Made by a program: the position numbers and the translations under genes. The notes beneath the pieces are model-generated. The model had not been told where the DNA came from. It did not search any database and saw only the letters and a program-made list of their open reading frames with translations. From Sulfuritalea sp. (GTDB lineage: Bacteria; Pseudomonadota; Gammaproteobacteria; Burkholderiales; Rhodocyclaceae), in contig JAUYSD010000268.1 of NCBI GenBank assembly GCA_030696505.1, positions 1 to 34,596 of the forward strand: a stretch of DNA of 34,596 nt, written 5' to 3'. Positions 1-8,822 of this stretch are shown in pieces; position 1 is the stretch's first letter; each line of letters begins with the position of its first letter.

Positions 1-1380
1 GCCGCAGCTCTCCAGCGCGCAGAACGCCATGGCGTAGCGCGCGAGCTGGGCCATGTCGGCGGTGTCGTCGTGCACCACGATGCCGCCGTGCCCGACCACG
101 CCACCGAAGGCGGCGTAGGTTTCGTAGTCGAGCGGTTCGTCCCAGCGCGATGCGGGCACGTAGGTCCCCAGCGGGCCGCCGACCTGAATCGCTTTCACCG
201 GTCGGCCGCTGCGCGTGCCACCGCCGAAGTCGAACACCAGCTCGCGCAGCGTGAGGCCAAAGGCTTTTTCGACCAGGCCACCGCGCAGGATGTTGCCCGC
301 CAGCTGAAAGGGCAGCGTGCCGCGCGAGCGCCCCATGCCGAAGTTTTTGTAGAAGTCCGCGCCACGCGCCAGGATCACCGGCACGCTGGCGAAGGTGATC
401 ACGTTGTTGATCACCGTCGGCCGCCCGAACAGACCGGAAACCGCCGGCAGCGGCGGCTTGGCGCGCACGATGCCGCGCCGGCCTTCGAGGCTTTCCAGCA
501 GCGCGGTTTCCTCGCCGCAGACATAGGAACCGGCGCCCTTGCGCACTTCGATCTTGAACTCGCCGAGAAAGTCCCCGGTCCCGGCCAGCGCGGCTTCGAG
601 CGCCGCGACCGCGTGCGGATATTCGGAGCGGACGTAGATGTAGCCCTGCGCGGCGCCGACCGCCAGGCCGGCGATGGCCATGCCTTCGAGCAGGCAGAAG
701 GGATCGCCCTCCATCAGCATGCGGTCGGAAAAGGTGCCGGAATCGCCCTCGTCGGCATTGCAGACGATGTATTTCTGCGCCGCGGCGGTGTCGAGCACGG
801 TGCGCCATTTGATGCCGGCCGGAAAGGCCGCGCCGCCGCGGCCGCGCAAGCCGGATTCGCTCACCGCAGCGACGATTGCGGCCGGTGCCATGGCCCGCGC
901 CCGACGCAGGCCCTCGCCGCCGCCGCAGGCGATGTAGTCCACCAGCGAACGCGGATCGACAACCCCGATGCGCCGGCAGGCCAGGCGCTGCTGGCGCGCC
1001 AGCCAGGGAATTTCGTCCGTCGCCCCAAGGCACAGCGCATGGGCACCGCCGGTCAGGAATCCCGCGGCAAAGAGTCCGGGCACGTCTTGCGCCGCGACCG
1101 GGCCATAGGCGATGCGACCTTGCGCCGTGGCCACCTCGACCAGCGGCTCCAGCCAGACCATGCCGCGTGTACCGTTGCGCACCAAGCGAATGGCGATGCC
1201 GCGCCGCGCCGCTTGCTGCGCGATAGCGACGGCCACGGCGTCGGCGCCCAAGGCCAGCGCCGCGGCGTCGGCCGGGACGAAGATCGTGGTTCTCGTGACC
1301 GCCTTGCCTGCCCCGCGCACCCGCGGCAGGGTCGAGGTCGACTCGCCCGCGGACTCCGCGGTGAGGGTTTCCACCTTCAC
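1..1380 (-). CDS. fdsB: NAD-dependent formate dehydrogenase beta subunit (NuoF-like flavoprotein), partial, runs off the left edge
   Basis: Manual minus-strand translation from GTG at 1380 stays open to base 1. It contains SGLRGRGGAAFPAGIKW, NADEGDSGTFSDRMLMEGDPF and GAGSYVCGEETALLESLEG, typical of NuoF/FdsB. The GTG overlaps the fdsG stop (GTGA). Absent from the ORF track because it is open at the edge. Confidence 0.88.
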   Translation of the reverse strand, partial: MKVETLTAESAGESTSTLPRVRGAGKAVTRTTIFVPADAAALALGADAVAVAIAQQAARRGIAIRLVRNGTRGMVWLEPLVEVATAQGRIAYGPVAAQDVPGLFAAGFLTGGAHALCLGATDEIPWLARQQRLACRRIGVVDPRSLVDYIACGGGEGLRRARAMAPAAIVAAVSESGLRGRGGAAFPAGIKWRTVLDTAAAQKYIVCNADEGDSGTFSDRMLMEGDPFCLLEGMAIAGLAVGAAQGYIYVRSEYPHAVAALEAALAGTGDFLGEFKIEVRKGAGSYVCGEETALLESLEGRRGIVRAKPPLPAVSGLFGRPTVINNVITFASVPVILARGADFYKNFGMGRSRGTLPFQLAGNILRGGLVEKAFGLTLRELVFDFGGGTRSGRPVKAIQVGGPLGTYVPASRWDEPLDYETYAAFGGVVGHGGIVVHDDTADMAQLARYAMAFCALESCG

Positions 1381-1820
1381 GTTGCGGCCTCCAGCGCCTC
1401 GATCAGCGCGTCGAATTTTTCGGGCGTGACCTGCGCATGCAGCGTCGTCTCGTCGATCTGCAGCGAGGGACCGCAGGCGCAAAGCCCCAGGCAATACACG
1501 GGTTCCAGCGTCAGCCCGCTGCCGGCCAGCCGCGTCCGCGCATGCTCGGCCAGGGCCTGGCCGCCCACCGCCTGGCAGGCCTCGGCGCAGCAGACGCGGA
1601 CCACGTGACGACCCGGCGCAGTCTGGCGGAAGTGGGCGTAGTAGCTGATCACGCCATGAACTTCGGCGCGCGAGAGATTGAGCGCCCGCGCGATCAAGGG
1701 CACCGCCTCGGGCGGGATGAAGCCCAGCGCATCCTGGATCTCGTGCAGGATCGGCAGCAGCGCGCCGGGCCGCAGCCGGTGCGCCTCGATGATGGGTGCG
1801 ACGGTGGCAAGGCTTTCCAT
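1377..1820 (-). CDS. fdsG: NAD-dependent formate dehydrogenase gamma subunit (NuoE-like 2Fe-2S thioredoxin-fold)
   Basis: 147 aa; C-x4-C (CCAEAC) and C-x3-C (CLGLC) ligand pattern and ALGFIPPEAVPLIARALNLSRAEVHGVISYYAHF, typical of the NuoE/FdsG family. Confidence 0.88.
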   Translation of the reverse strand: MESLATVAPIIEAHRLRPGALLPILHEIQDALGFIPPEAVPLIARALNLSRAEVHGVISYYAHFRQTAPGRHVVRVCCAEACQAVGGQALAEHARTRLAGSGLTLEPVYCLGLCACGPSLQIDETTLHAQVTPEKFDALIEALEAAT

Positions 1821-1872
1821 GCCGCTTTGTACTCCGCCCGCGGCGAAAGCGAAAGCGGGAAAAACCGAAGGC

Positions 1873-2775
1873 CTATGCGGGTTTTTCGAAGGCCTCGGCC
1901 AGCGCCCGCGCCTCGGCGATCAGCGTGGCCACCATGGGCGGCTGCGGTTCGCGCGCCAGCGTCACCAGCCCCGTCGCCCAATCGACCGCCGGCTCGACCA
2001 GCTCGATCGCGACCACCCCGGGCGGCGTGCCGACCTGCTCCAGCACGCTGCGCGGCACGATCGACGACCAGTGGCCGGAACCGACATGGGCCAGGATGCT
2101 GACGATGGAATTGGTCTCCAGCATCGGCGTGACGCCAGCGCCAACTCTTGCGAACACCGCGTCGATGGTCTTGCGGTTCTGCATGTCGGGCGTCAGCAGG
2201 CATAGCGGCACCGTCGCCGCCTCGGCCCAGCGCACCGCCTCGCGCCCGGCGAAGCGGCCGGCGGCGCCGGTCAGCAGCACGTGGCGCTCGCGCCAGATCG
2301 GCACGATGTCGAAACCGGGAACTTGCGCCGATTCGACATAGACGATGCCGGCGTCGAGTTCGAAGCGGCGCAGGCGGCCCAGGATTTCGTCGGTGGCGAG
2401 CGACAGCACCTCGGCCGTGACCCGCGCATGGCGCCGCGCGAAGGAGGCGGTCAGCGCCGCGACCACGGTCAGCGCGGTCGGTATCACGCCCAGCCGCAGG
2501 CGGCCGGTGAGGCCGTCGCGCAAGCTGGCCAGTTCCTGCTTGAGACCCTCGGCGCTGGCCGCCATGCGCTGCGCGTACTCGACCACGCTGCGCCCCTCCG
2601 GCGTCAGTCCGGCGAACTGCTGGCCGCGCTCGACCACGGCGACGCCGAGTTCGGTTTCGAGATCGCGGATCGCCGCCGAGAGCGTAGACGGCGAGACGTG
2701 GCAGGACGCCGCGGCGCGACCGAAATGCTTTTCGCGCGCCAGGGCGATCAGGTAGAGGTATTTGCGGGAAATCAT
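1873..2775 (-). CDS. LysR-family transcriptional regulator
   Basis: 300 aa; N-terminal HTH (FGRAAASCHVSPSTLSAAIRDLETELGVAVVER) followed by a substrate-binding-like domain; co-directional with fdsGB and divergent from the FAD dehydrogenase gene. Confidence 0.9.
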   Translation of the reverse strand: MISRKYLYLIALAREKHFGRAAASCHVSPSTLSAAIRDLETELGVAVVERGQQFAGLTPEGRSVVEYAQRMAASAEGLKQELASLRDGLTGRLRLGVIPTALTVVAALTASFARRHARVTAEVLSLATDEILGRLRRFELDAGIVYVESAQVPGFDIVPIWRERHVLLTGAAGRFAGREAVRWAEAATVPLCLLTPDMQNRKTIDAVFARVGAGVTPMLETNSIVSILAHVGSGHWSSIVPRSVLEQVGTPPGVVAIELVEPAVDWATGLVTLAREPQPPMVATLIAEARALAEAFEKPA

Positions 2776-2893
2776 CGGGCCGCGCCATGTCCTTGGACGA
2801 TCGCCAATCTTCGCACTTTCGCCGGGTTCCTGGCAGAGGCCTGCCGCAAAGCCGGTTTCCGGCTACACTTCGGCAAAAAATCGGGAGGGCGAC

Positions 2894-4492
2894 GTGAGCG
2901 AGGTCATCGTCATCGGCGGCGGAATTGCGGGTATCTGCGCCGCGCTGGAACTGCTCGACGCCGGACGCCGGGTGCTGCTGCTGGAGCGCGACACGGCGGA
3001 CAACTTCGGCGGCCTGGCGAAGGAAAGCTTCGGCGGCATCTTCCTGGTCGGCACCCCGGAGCAGCGTCGCGCCGGCATCCGCGACACGCCCGAACTGGCC
3101 CTGGCCGACTGGCAGGCCTTCGGCGAACTCGATCCGCATGACCGCTGGCCCTGTGCCTGGGCCGAGGCCTATGTGCAGCGCTGCCACGACGAGGTCGGGG
3201 TCTGGCTGCGCGAGCGCGGCGTCGGCTTCCTGCCCGCGCCGCACTGGGTCGAGCGCGGTCTCTACACGCCGGGCAATTCCGTGCCGCGCTTCCATATCGT
3301 CTGGGGCACCGGACGCGAACTGGCGTTGCGCCTGATCGACACATTGGAGCAGCATCCGCGCCGTGCGAACCTGCAGATCCGTTTCGGCCAGCGCGTTGAG
3401 GCGCTATTGACCGCGAATGGCGCCGTGACCGGCTGCCGCGGCGTCGGCGAGCAAGACCAGAAGCCTTTCGAGTTCACCGCCGGCAGCGTGATCGTCGCCG
3501 CCGGCGGCTTCAACGGCAATATCGAACGCGTGCGCCAGCACTGGCACCGCGACTGGGGCACGCCGCCGCCGGTGATCCTCAACGGTTCGCACCGCTATGC
3601 CGACGGCCGGCTGCACGACGCGGTCGGCACGGTCGGCGGCCAGCTCACGCATCTCAACGCGATGTGGAACTATGCCGCCGGCGTGCATCATCCGCGACCG
3701 AGGAAGCCCGGCCACGGCCTCTCGCTGGTGCCGCCGCGCTCGGCACTGTGGCTGGACTGGCGCGGCGACCGCATCGGCCCGATGCCGCTGGTGACGGGCT
3801 TCGACACGCGCGACCTGGTGGCCCGGGTCTGCGCCCAGGAGCGGCAGTATTCCTGGCAATTGATGAACCGGCGCATCGCGCTGAAGGAACTCGCGGTATC
3901 CGGCGCCGAATACAACCCGTCGATCCGCGACAAGAAAAAGTTCGCCTTCCTGCGCGACCTGCTGTTCGGCAATCGATGGCTTTACGACGAGATGACCGGC
4001 AACTGCGAGGACTTCGTGGTCGCCCGCGACCTGCCGGAGCTGGTGGCGAAGATGAATGCGCTGCAAGGCGACGACGCGGTGAGCCTCGCCGCCGTGCATG
4101 CGGCCACCGCGGCCTACGACGCGCAGATCGACCGCGGCCAGGGCCTGCACAATGACGAGCAGCTGCGCCGCATCGCCTACCTGCGGCGCTGGAAGGGCGA
4201 CCGCATCCGTACCTGCAAGTTCCAGAAAATCCTCGACCCGCAGGCCGGACCACTGCTCGCGGTGCGCGAATTCATCATCAGCCGCAAGAGCCTGGGCGGC
4301 ATCCAGACCGATCTGCACAGCCGCGTGCTGGACCACGCCGGACAGCCGATACCCGGGCTGTATGCGGCGGGCGAGGCCGCCGGCTTCGGCGGCGGCGGCA
4401 TGCACGGCCTGCGCGCGCTGGAAGGCAGCTTCCTCGGCGGCTGCATCCTCAGCGGCCGCATCGCCGGCCAGGCCGCGGCGGCATGCACCTGA
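2894..4492 (+). CDS. FAD-binding dehydrogenase/oxidoreductase (fumarate reductase/KsdD-like flavoprotein fold, COG3573-like)
   Basis: Track ORF 2762..4492. A GTG start at 2894 fits best because gggagg lies upstream and the protein then begins VSEVIVIGGGIAGICAALELLDAGRRVLLLERD (Rossmann GxGxxG). C-terminal GLYAAGEAAGFGGGGMHGLRALEGSFLGGCILSGRIAG. Confidence 0.85.
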   Translation: MSEVIVIGGGIAGICAALELLDAGRRVLLLERDTADNFGGLAKESFGGIFLVGTPEQRRAGIRDTPELALADWQAFGELDPHDRWPCAWAEAYVQRCHDEVGVWLRERGVGFLPAPHWVERGLYTPGNSVPRFHIVWGTGRELALRLIDTLEQHPRRANLQIRFGQRVEALLTANGAVTGCRGVGEQDQKPFEFTAGSVIVAAGGFNGNIERVRQHWHRDWGTPPPVILNGSHRYADGRLHDAVGTVGGQLTHLNAMWNYAAGVHHPRPRKPGHGLSLVPPRSALWLDWRGDRIGPMPLVTGFDTRDLVARVCAQERQYSWQLMNRRIALKELAVSGAEYNPSIRDKKKFAFLRDLLFGNRWLYDEMTGNCEDFVVARDLPELVAKMNALQGDDAVSLAAVHAATAAYDAQIDRGQGLHNDEQLRRIAYLRRWKGDRIRTCKFQKILDPQAGPLLAVREFIISRKSLGGIQTDLHSRVLDHAGQPIPGLYAAGEAAGFGGGGMHGLRALEGSFLGGCILSGRIAGQAAAACT

Positions 4493-4514
4493 ACACTGTC
4501 TGGGAGAAACCTGA

Positions 4515-6248
4515 ATGAAAAGAACCGGCGCCTGGATCGCGGTGCGAGCGCTCGAAGCCCTCGGCATCAAATACACCTTCGGCATACCCGGGGTGCACAA
4601 CACCGAGCTGTACGACGAGCTCAACAGTTCGGAACAGATCACGCCGGTGCTGGTGACCCACGAAGGCGGCGCATCCTTCATGGCCGACGGCATGAGTCGC
4701 ACCTCGAACCTGACCGGCACCCTGGTCATCGTTCCCGCCGCCGGTGCCACCCATGCCGCCAGCGGCATCGGCGAGGCCTTCCTCGACGGCATTCCGATGC
4801 TGGTGATCTGCGGCGGCATACGCACCGACCTCGACAAGTCCTATCAGTTGCACGAACTCGATCAGCACGCCTTCCTCAAGCCCCTGACCAAGGCCACCTT
4901 CCTCGTCACCACGCACGCCGAGATCGTGCCGACGCTGTTCCAGGCCTGGGAGATCGCCCACTCCGGCGAGCCGGGCCCGGTCTTCGTCGAAATCCCGGTG
5001 AACCTGCAGATGTTTCCCGGCGAGGTCGGCGAAATGCCCAGCCGGCCGGTGATCGCCGCGCGGCAGCGGGCGACGGCCAGCGACATCCGGCGCGCGGCGG
5101 AAATGCTGCTCGCCGCCGCGCATCCGGCCCTGTTCATCGGCTGGGGTGCGCGCGATGCCTGCGCGCAGACCCGTGCCATCGCCGAGTTCCTCCAGGCGCC
5201 GGTGGCGACCACGCTGCAGGGCCTGTCGGTATTCTCCGCCGCCCATCCGCTGCACACCGGTTTCGGTTTTGGCCTGGCAGCGGTGCCGGCGGCGCGCAAC
5301 GCCTTTGCCGACTGCGACTGCATGCTCGCGGTGGGCACCCGCTTTGCCGAAATCGCCACCGGCAGCTTCGGCGTCACGGTGCCGCAAAACCTGATCCACG
5401 CCGATATCAATCCCGCGGTATTCGGTGCCAACTATCCGGCTACGGTGGCCCTCGAAGGCGACGCGGCCGCGGTGCTCGACCTGCTGCTGGAGGAACTGCG
5501 GCAACTCGGTGCCGCGCGCCCGGCGAATGCCGAACTGCAGCAGCGCATCGCCCGCGACAAGCAGGCCTACAACGAGGAATGGCTGCGCCACGACAGCGGC
5601 GCCAAGGTCAACCCGGCCGTGTTCTTCAATGCGCTGCGCGCAGCAATGCCCGACGATGCGATCGCCGTGGTCGACGACGGCAACCACACCTACCTGACCG
5701 CCGAACTGTTCCCGGTGCGACAAAGCAAGGCGCTGATCGTGCCGACCGATTTCAACAGCATGGGCTACGCGGTGCCAGCCGCCATCGGCGCCAAACTGGC
5801 CAACCCCGAGCGCGAAGTGTTCGCCATTGTCGGCGACGGCGCCTTCACCATGACCTGCATGGAAATCGTCTCGGCGACACGGCTCGGCCTCGGCCTGGTG
5901 TACTACGTGTTCCACGACGGCGAGCTGTCGCAGATCGCCCAGGCGCAGCAGATTCCCTTCAATCGCAAGCCCTGCACGACTCTCGGCGCGATCGACTTCA
6001 GCGGCGTGGCCATCGCCACCGGCGCCGAATATATCCGCGTCGCCGCCAACGCGGAGGTAGCCGCGGCCATCGCGCGCGCCCGCGAATTCGCCGCTGCCGA
6101 CCGGCCGGTGATCGTCGACCTGATCATGGACTACTCGAAGCGCACGGCCTTCACCCAGGGCGCGGTGAAGACCAACTTCAAGCGCCTGCCGCTGGCCCAG
6201 CGCCTGCGCATGGTGGCCCGCGCGGTGAAGCGCAAGATCACCGGCTGA
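4515..6248 (+). CDS. Thiamine diphosphate-dependent enzyme, acetolactate synthase-like superfamily (substrate unknown)
   Basis: 577 aa; THEGGASFMADGMSR (catalytic Glu region) and GDGAFTMTCMEIVSATRLGLGLVYYVFHDGELSQIAQAQ (ThDP motif); starts 22 bp after the upstream stop. Confidence 0.88.
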   Translation: MKRTGAWIAVRALEALGIKYTFGIPGVHNTELYDELNSSEQITPVLVTHEGGASFMADGMSRTSNLTGTLVIVPAAGATHAASGIGEAFLDGIPMLVICGGIRTDLDKSYQLHELDQHAFLKPLTKATFLVTTHAEIVPTLFQAWEIAHSGEPGPVFVEIPVNLQMFPGEVGEMPSRPVIAARQRATASDIRRAAEMLLAAAHPALFIGWGARDACAQTRAIAEFLQAPVATTLQGLSVFSAAHPLHTGFGFGLAAVPAARNAFADCDCMLAVGTRFAEIATGSFGVTVPQNLIHADINPAVFGANYPATVALEGDAAAVLDLLLEELRQLGAARPANAELQQRIARDKQAYNEEWLRHDSGAKVNPAVFFNALRAAMPDDAIAVVDDGNHTYLTAELFPVRQSKALIVPTDFNSMGYAVPAAIGAKLANPEREVFAIVGDGAFTMTCMEIVSATRLGLGLVYYVFHDGELSQIAQAQQIPFNRKPCTTLGAIDFSGVAIATGAEYIRVAANAEVAAAIARAREFAAADRPVIVDLIMDYSKRTAFTQGAVKTNFKRLPLAQRLRMVARAVKRKITG

Positions 6249-6255
6249 CGCCGGT

Positions 6256-7119
6256 TCAGTCGGTGACGGCTGCGGTGTCGGTGCGCCGCGACAGCGCCGT
6301 GGCGAGGACGCCGCTGGCGACGATCAGGACCACGCCCAGCCAGCCCGACCAGGGCAGGGTTTCGCCCCACAGCAGCATGCCGAAGGCGCCGGAAAACACC
6401 ACCGTGCTGTAGGCCAGACTGGCCGAAACCAGCGTCTTGCCGCGTTTGTAGGCGGCGGTCATGCACAGTTGCGCCAGCACGCCGAAGCCGCCGACACCAA
6501 GCAGCAACAACCCGCCGCGCAGGTCGATGGCATGGAAGGGATTGGCCAGCAGCAGCCAGGGCAGACCGCCCAGCGCCGACAGGGCCGAAAAATAGAACAC
6601 CGTCCGCCATTCCGGTTCGCCCAGTTCGCCCAGGCGCCGCACGTTGAGATAGGCGATGCTGGAAATGATCCCGGAACCGAGACCGAAGGCCGCGCCCAGC
6701 CACTGGTCGCGAGCCAGCGTCGGCTGCAGCAGGAATACGACACCGACGAAACCCGCCGTCAGCACCGCGTAGAAGCCGCGCCGCACCGGTTCCTTGAGCC
6801 ACAGCACCAGCAGCAGGGCGAGGAACAGCGGCGAGGTGTAATTCAGCGTCACCGCCGCGGCCAGCGGGATCAGGCTGATCGCGTAGAAGTACATCACCAG
6901 CGAGACGAAGCCCGCCACGCCGCGCACGACATGGGTTCGCGCATGCGGCGTGGCCAGCGGCAGACGGCGCGCCAGGATGTAGCAACCGAGCAGCAGCGTG
7001 GCGATGAAGCCGCGCCAGAACACCAGTTCCGCGGCCGCGAACTGCGCCGCGCCGAGCTTGACGCAGACGCCCATGCAGGCGAACAGCAGGCTCGCGGCGA
7101 CCATCCAGAGTGACTGCAT
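6256..7119 (-). CDS. DMT-superfamily (EamA) transporter
   Basis: 287 aa, about ten hydrophobic segments, duplicated EamA-type pattern. Confidence 0.85.
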   Translation of the reverse strand: MQSLWMVAASLLFACMGVCVKLGAAQFAAAELVFWRGFIATLLLGCYILARRLPLATPHARTHVVRGVAGFVSLVMYFYAISLIPLAAAVTLNYTSPLFLALLLVLWLKEPVRRGFYAVLTAGFVGVVFLLQPTLARDQWLGAAFGLGSGIISSIAYLNVRRLGELGEPEWRTVFYFSALSALGGLPWLLLANPFHAIDLRGGLLLLGVGGFGVLAQLCMTAAYKRGKTLVSASLAYSTVVFSGAFGMLLWGETLPWSGWLGVVLIVASGVLATALSRRTDTAAVTD

Positions 7120-7177
7120 AAGGACAAAATGAAACGGGCGCCGGCACTAGACCGGCGCCCGTTTCGGGTCTCCTCGA

Positions 7178-8278
7178 TCAGATGTGTTCGGCCAACACGC
7201 GCCGGTAAAACTCATGGAAGTGCTGCATGCCGTCTTCCATCGGCGACTGGTAGGGGCCGACTTCGTTGCGCCCCTGCTTGAGCAGGGCGCGGCGGCCGCG
7301 GTCCATGCGCTCGCCGATGTCGTCGTCCTCGATCGCCGTCTCCATGTAGGCGGCCTGCTCGGCCTTGATGAACTCGGGCTCGAACAGCGCGATGTCCTCG
7401 GGATAGTAGAACTCGACCACGTTCAGCGTGCGGTCCACGTCCTGCGGAATCAGGGTCGACACCACCAGCACGTGGGGATACCACTCGACCATGATGTTCG
7501 GATAATAGGTGAGCCAGATCGCGCCGTGCTTCGGCAATTCGCCGTTGTAGTAATCGAGCACCGCCTTGTGCCAGCGCTGATAGGTGGCCGAACCCGGTTT
7601 CGCCAGCGAGGTGACGCCAACCCGCTGCACCGAATACCAGTCACCGAACTGCCAGGTCAGGTCGTCGCAGGTAACGAAGCCGCCGAGTCCCGGGTGATAG
7701 GGCACGACGTGATAGTCCTCGAGATAGACCTCGATGAAGGTTTTCCAGTTGTAATTGCACTGGTGCAGTTCGACGTGATCGAGCTTGTAGCCGTCGAACT
7801 TGAGTTCGCTGCCGACCTTCATGCCGGCCAAGTCGGCGTTGGCCGAGCGCGGTCCCTTGAACAGCAGTCCCTGCCAGTTTTCCAGCTTCTGCTTGGCCAG
7901 GTTGAGACAGGGATTGGCCGGAAAATGCGGCGCACCGATCAGTTCGCCGCCGCTGTCGTAGGTCCAGCGATGGATCGGGCAGACGATGTTCTTCGCATTG
8001 CCTGTGCCTTGCAACATGATCGCCTGGCGATGGCGGCAGACATTGGACATTTCATAGCAGGCGTCGGACTGGCGCACCAGCAGGCGCGCATGATCGTGCC
8101 ATTCCTGCGAACGGTAGTCATGCACTGCGGGAATCATCAGTTCATGGCCGACATAGCCCGGGCCGGCGTCGAAGATCAGCTTTTTCTCCAGCTCGAAAAG
8201 CTTTTCGTCGAAATACCACGCAACCGGAAACTGCGATGCTCCCGGCGAGAGGAGCTTTCGCGAGCCAACTTCGGACAT
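7178..8278 (-). CDS. Rieske-type aromatic ring-hydroxylating oxygenase alpha subunit-like protein
   Basis: Track ORF 7178..8332, start reassigned to ATG at 8278 (GGAGG upstream on the minus strand). Rieske ligands CRHRQAIML...CPIHRWTYD; mononuclear iron region EVYLEDYHVVPYHPGL. Confidence 0.9.
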   Translation of the reverse strand: MSEVGSRKLLSPGASQFPVAWYFDEKLFELEKKLIFDAGPGYVGHELMIPAVHDYRSQEWHDHARLLVRQSDACYEMSNVCRHRQAIMLQGTGNAKNIVCPIHRWTYDSGGELIGAPHFPANPCLNLAKQKLENWQGLLFKGPRSANADLAGMKVGSELKFDGYKLDHVELHQCNYNWKTFIEVYLEDYHVVPYHPGLGGFVTCDDLTWQFGDWYSVQRVGVTSLAKPGSATYQRWHKAVLDYYNGELPKHGAIWLTYYPNIMVEWYPHVLVVSTLIPQDVDRTLNVVEFYYPEDIALFEPEFIKAEQAAYMETAIEDDDIGERMDRGRRALLKQGRNEVGPYQSPMEDGMQHFHEFYRRVLAEHI

Positions 8279-8518
8279 GATTCCCAACCTCCAAGAGGGT
8301 TTACCCGGAAACCGGAAACGGACGGAAAACAAAGTTTCAGATCAGGCCGATGCCCACGTGGGCGGGCGTTACGCCGAAACTGAAGGACCGTCAGGAGAGA
8401 CAATCTGCGCTGAAAACCAGCCGCGCAATTGTAGCCAATTTGACCAGAGGGCGCACCTTAGGCTATTTTTACGGTTTTCCCTTGCCGCTGGTCACCGTTT
8501 TCGGCCAAGGCTTCACTC

Positions 8519-8815
8519 ATGGCCACACTCCCGAACCCTGCTCCAGACACCGATTCAGCAAGCGCAAGCCCGTCGTTTGAAAGCGCCCTCAGCGAACTGG
8601 AGGGCATCGTCGCCGCGATGGAAGCCGGTCAAATGCCCTTGCAGGACGCGCTGGACGCCTACAAGCGCGGCGCGGCGCTGTTGCGCCAGTGTCAGGCCAC
8701 CCTGGCCGCGGCGGAGCAGCAGATACGCATCCTGGACGCCGATGGCTTGCGCGACTTCGATGCCGCTCAGCTAGCCCCGGGGGATGCCGGAACCGACGGC
8801 AAACAGGAAGGCTGA
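8519..8815 (+). CDS. xseB: Exodeoxyribonuclease VII small subunit
   Basis: 98 aa; FESALSELEGIVAAMEAGQMPLQDALDAYKRGAALLRQCQATLAAAEQQI; upstream of ispA. Confidence 0.95.
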   Translation: MATLPNPAPDTDSASASPSFESALSELEGIVAAMEAGQMPLQDALDAYKRGAALLRQCQATLAAAEQQIRILDADGLRDFDAAQLAPGDAGTDGKQEG

Positions 8816-8822
8816 AACGCTC

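Noticed and set aside
70-1608. Long + strand ORF (512 aa) and similar long antisense ORFs throughout (e.g. 1694-3355, 3404-4837, 4449-5915, 9563-10984, 21092-22129)
   Set aside because: Opposite-strand shadows of recognisable genes in high-GC DNA; low-complexity R/A/H/Q-rich translations with no family signature.
1-1820. NuoEF of respiratory complex I
   Set aside because: NuoE/NuoF-like proteins here follow a LysR gene, not nuoD; the G-B order with ATG/GTG overlap fits soluble formate dehydrogenase. The fdsA gene lies outside the window, so this is not proven.
8341-8420. Known riboswitch (glycine or similar) upstream of the Rieske gene or xseB
   Set aside because: Could not match a conserved core of any riboswitch class by eye; kept only as an unclassified structured region.
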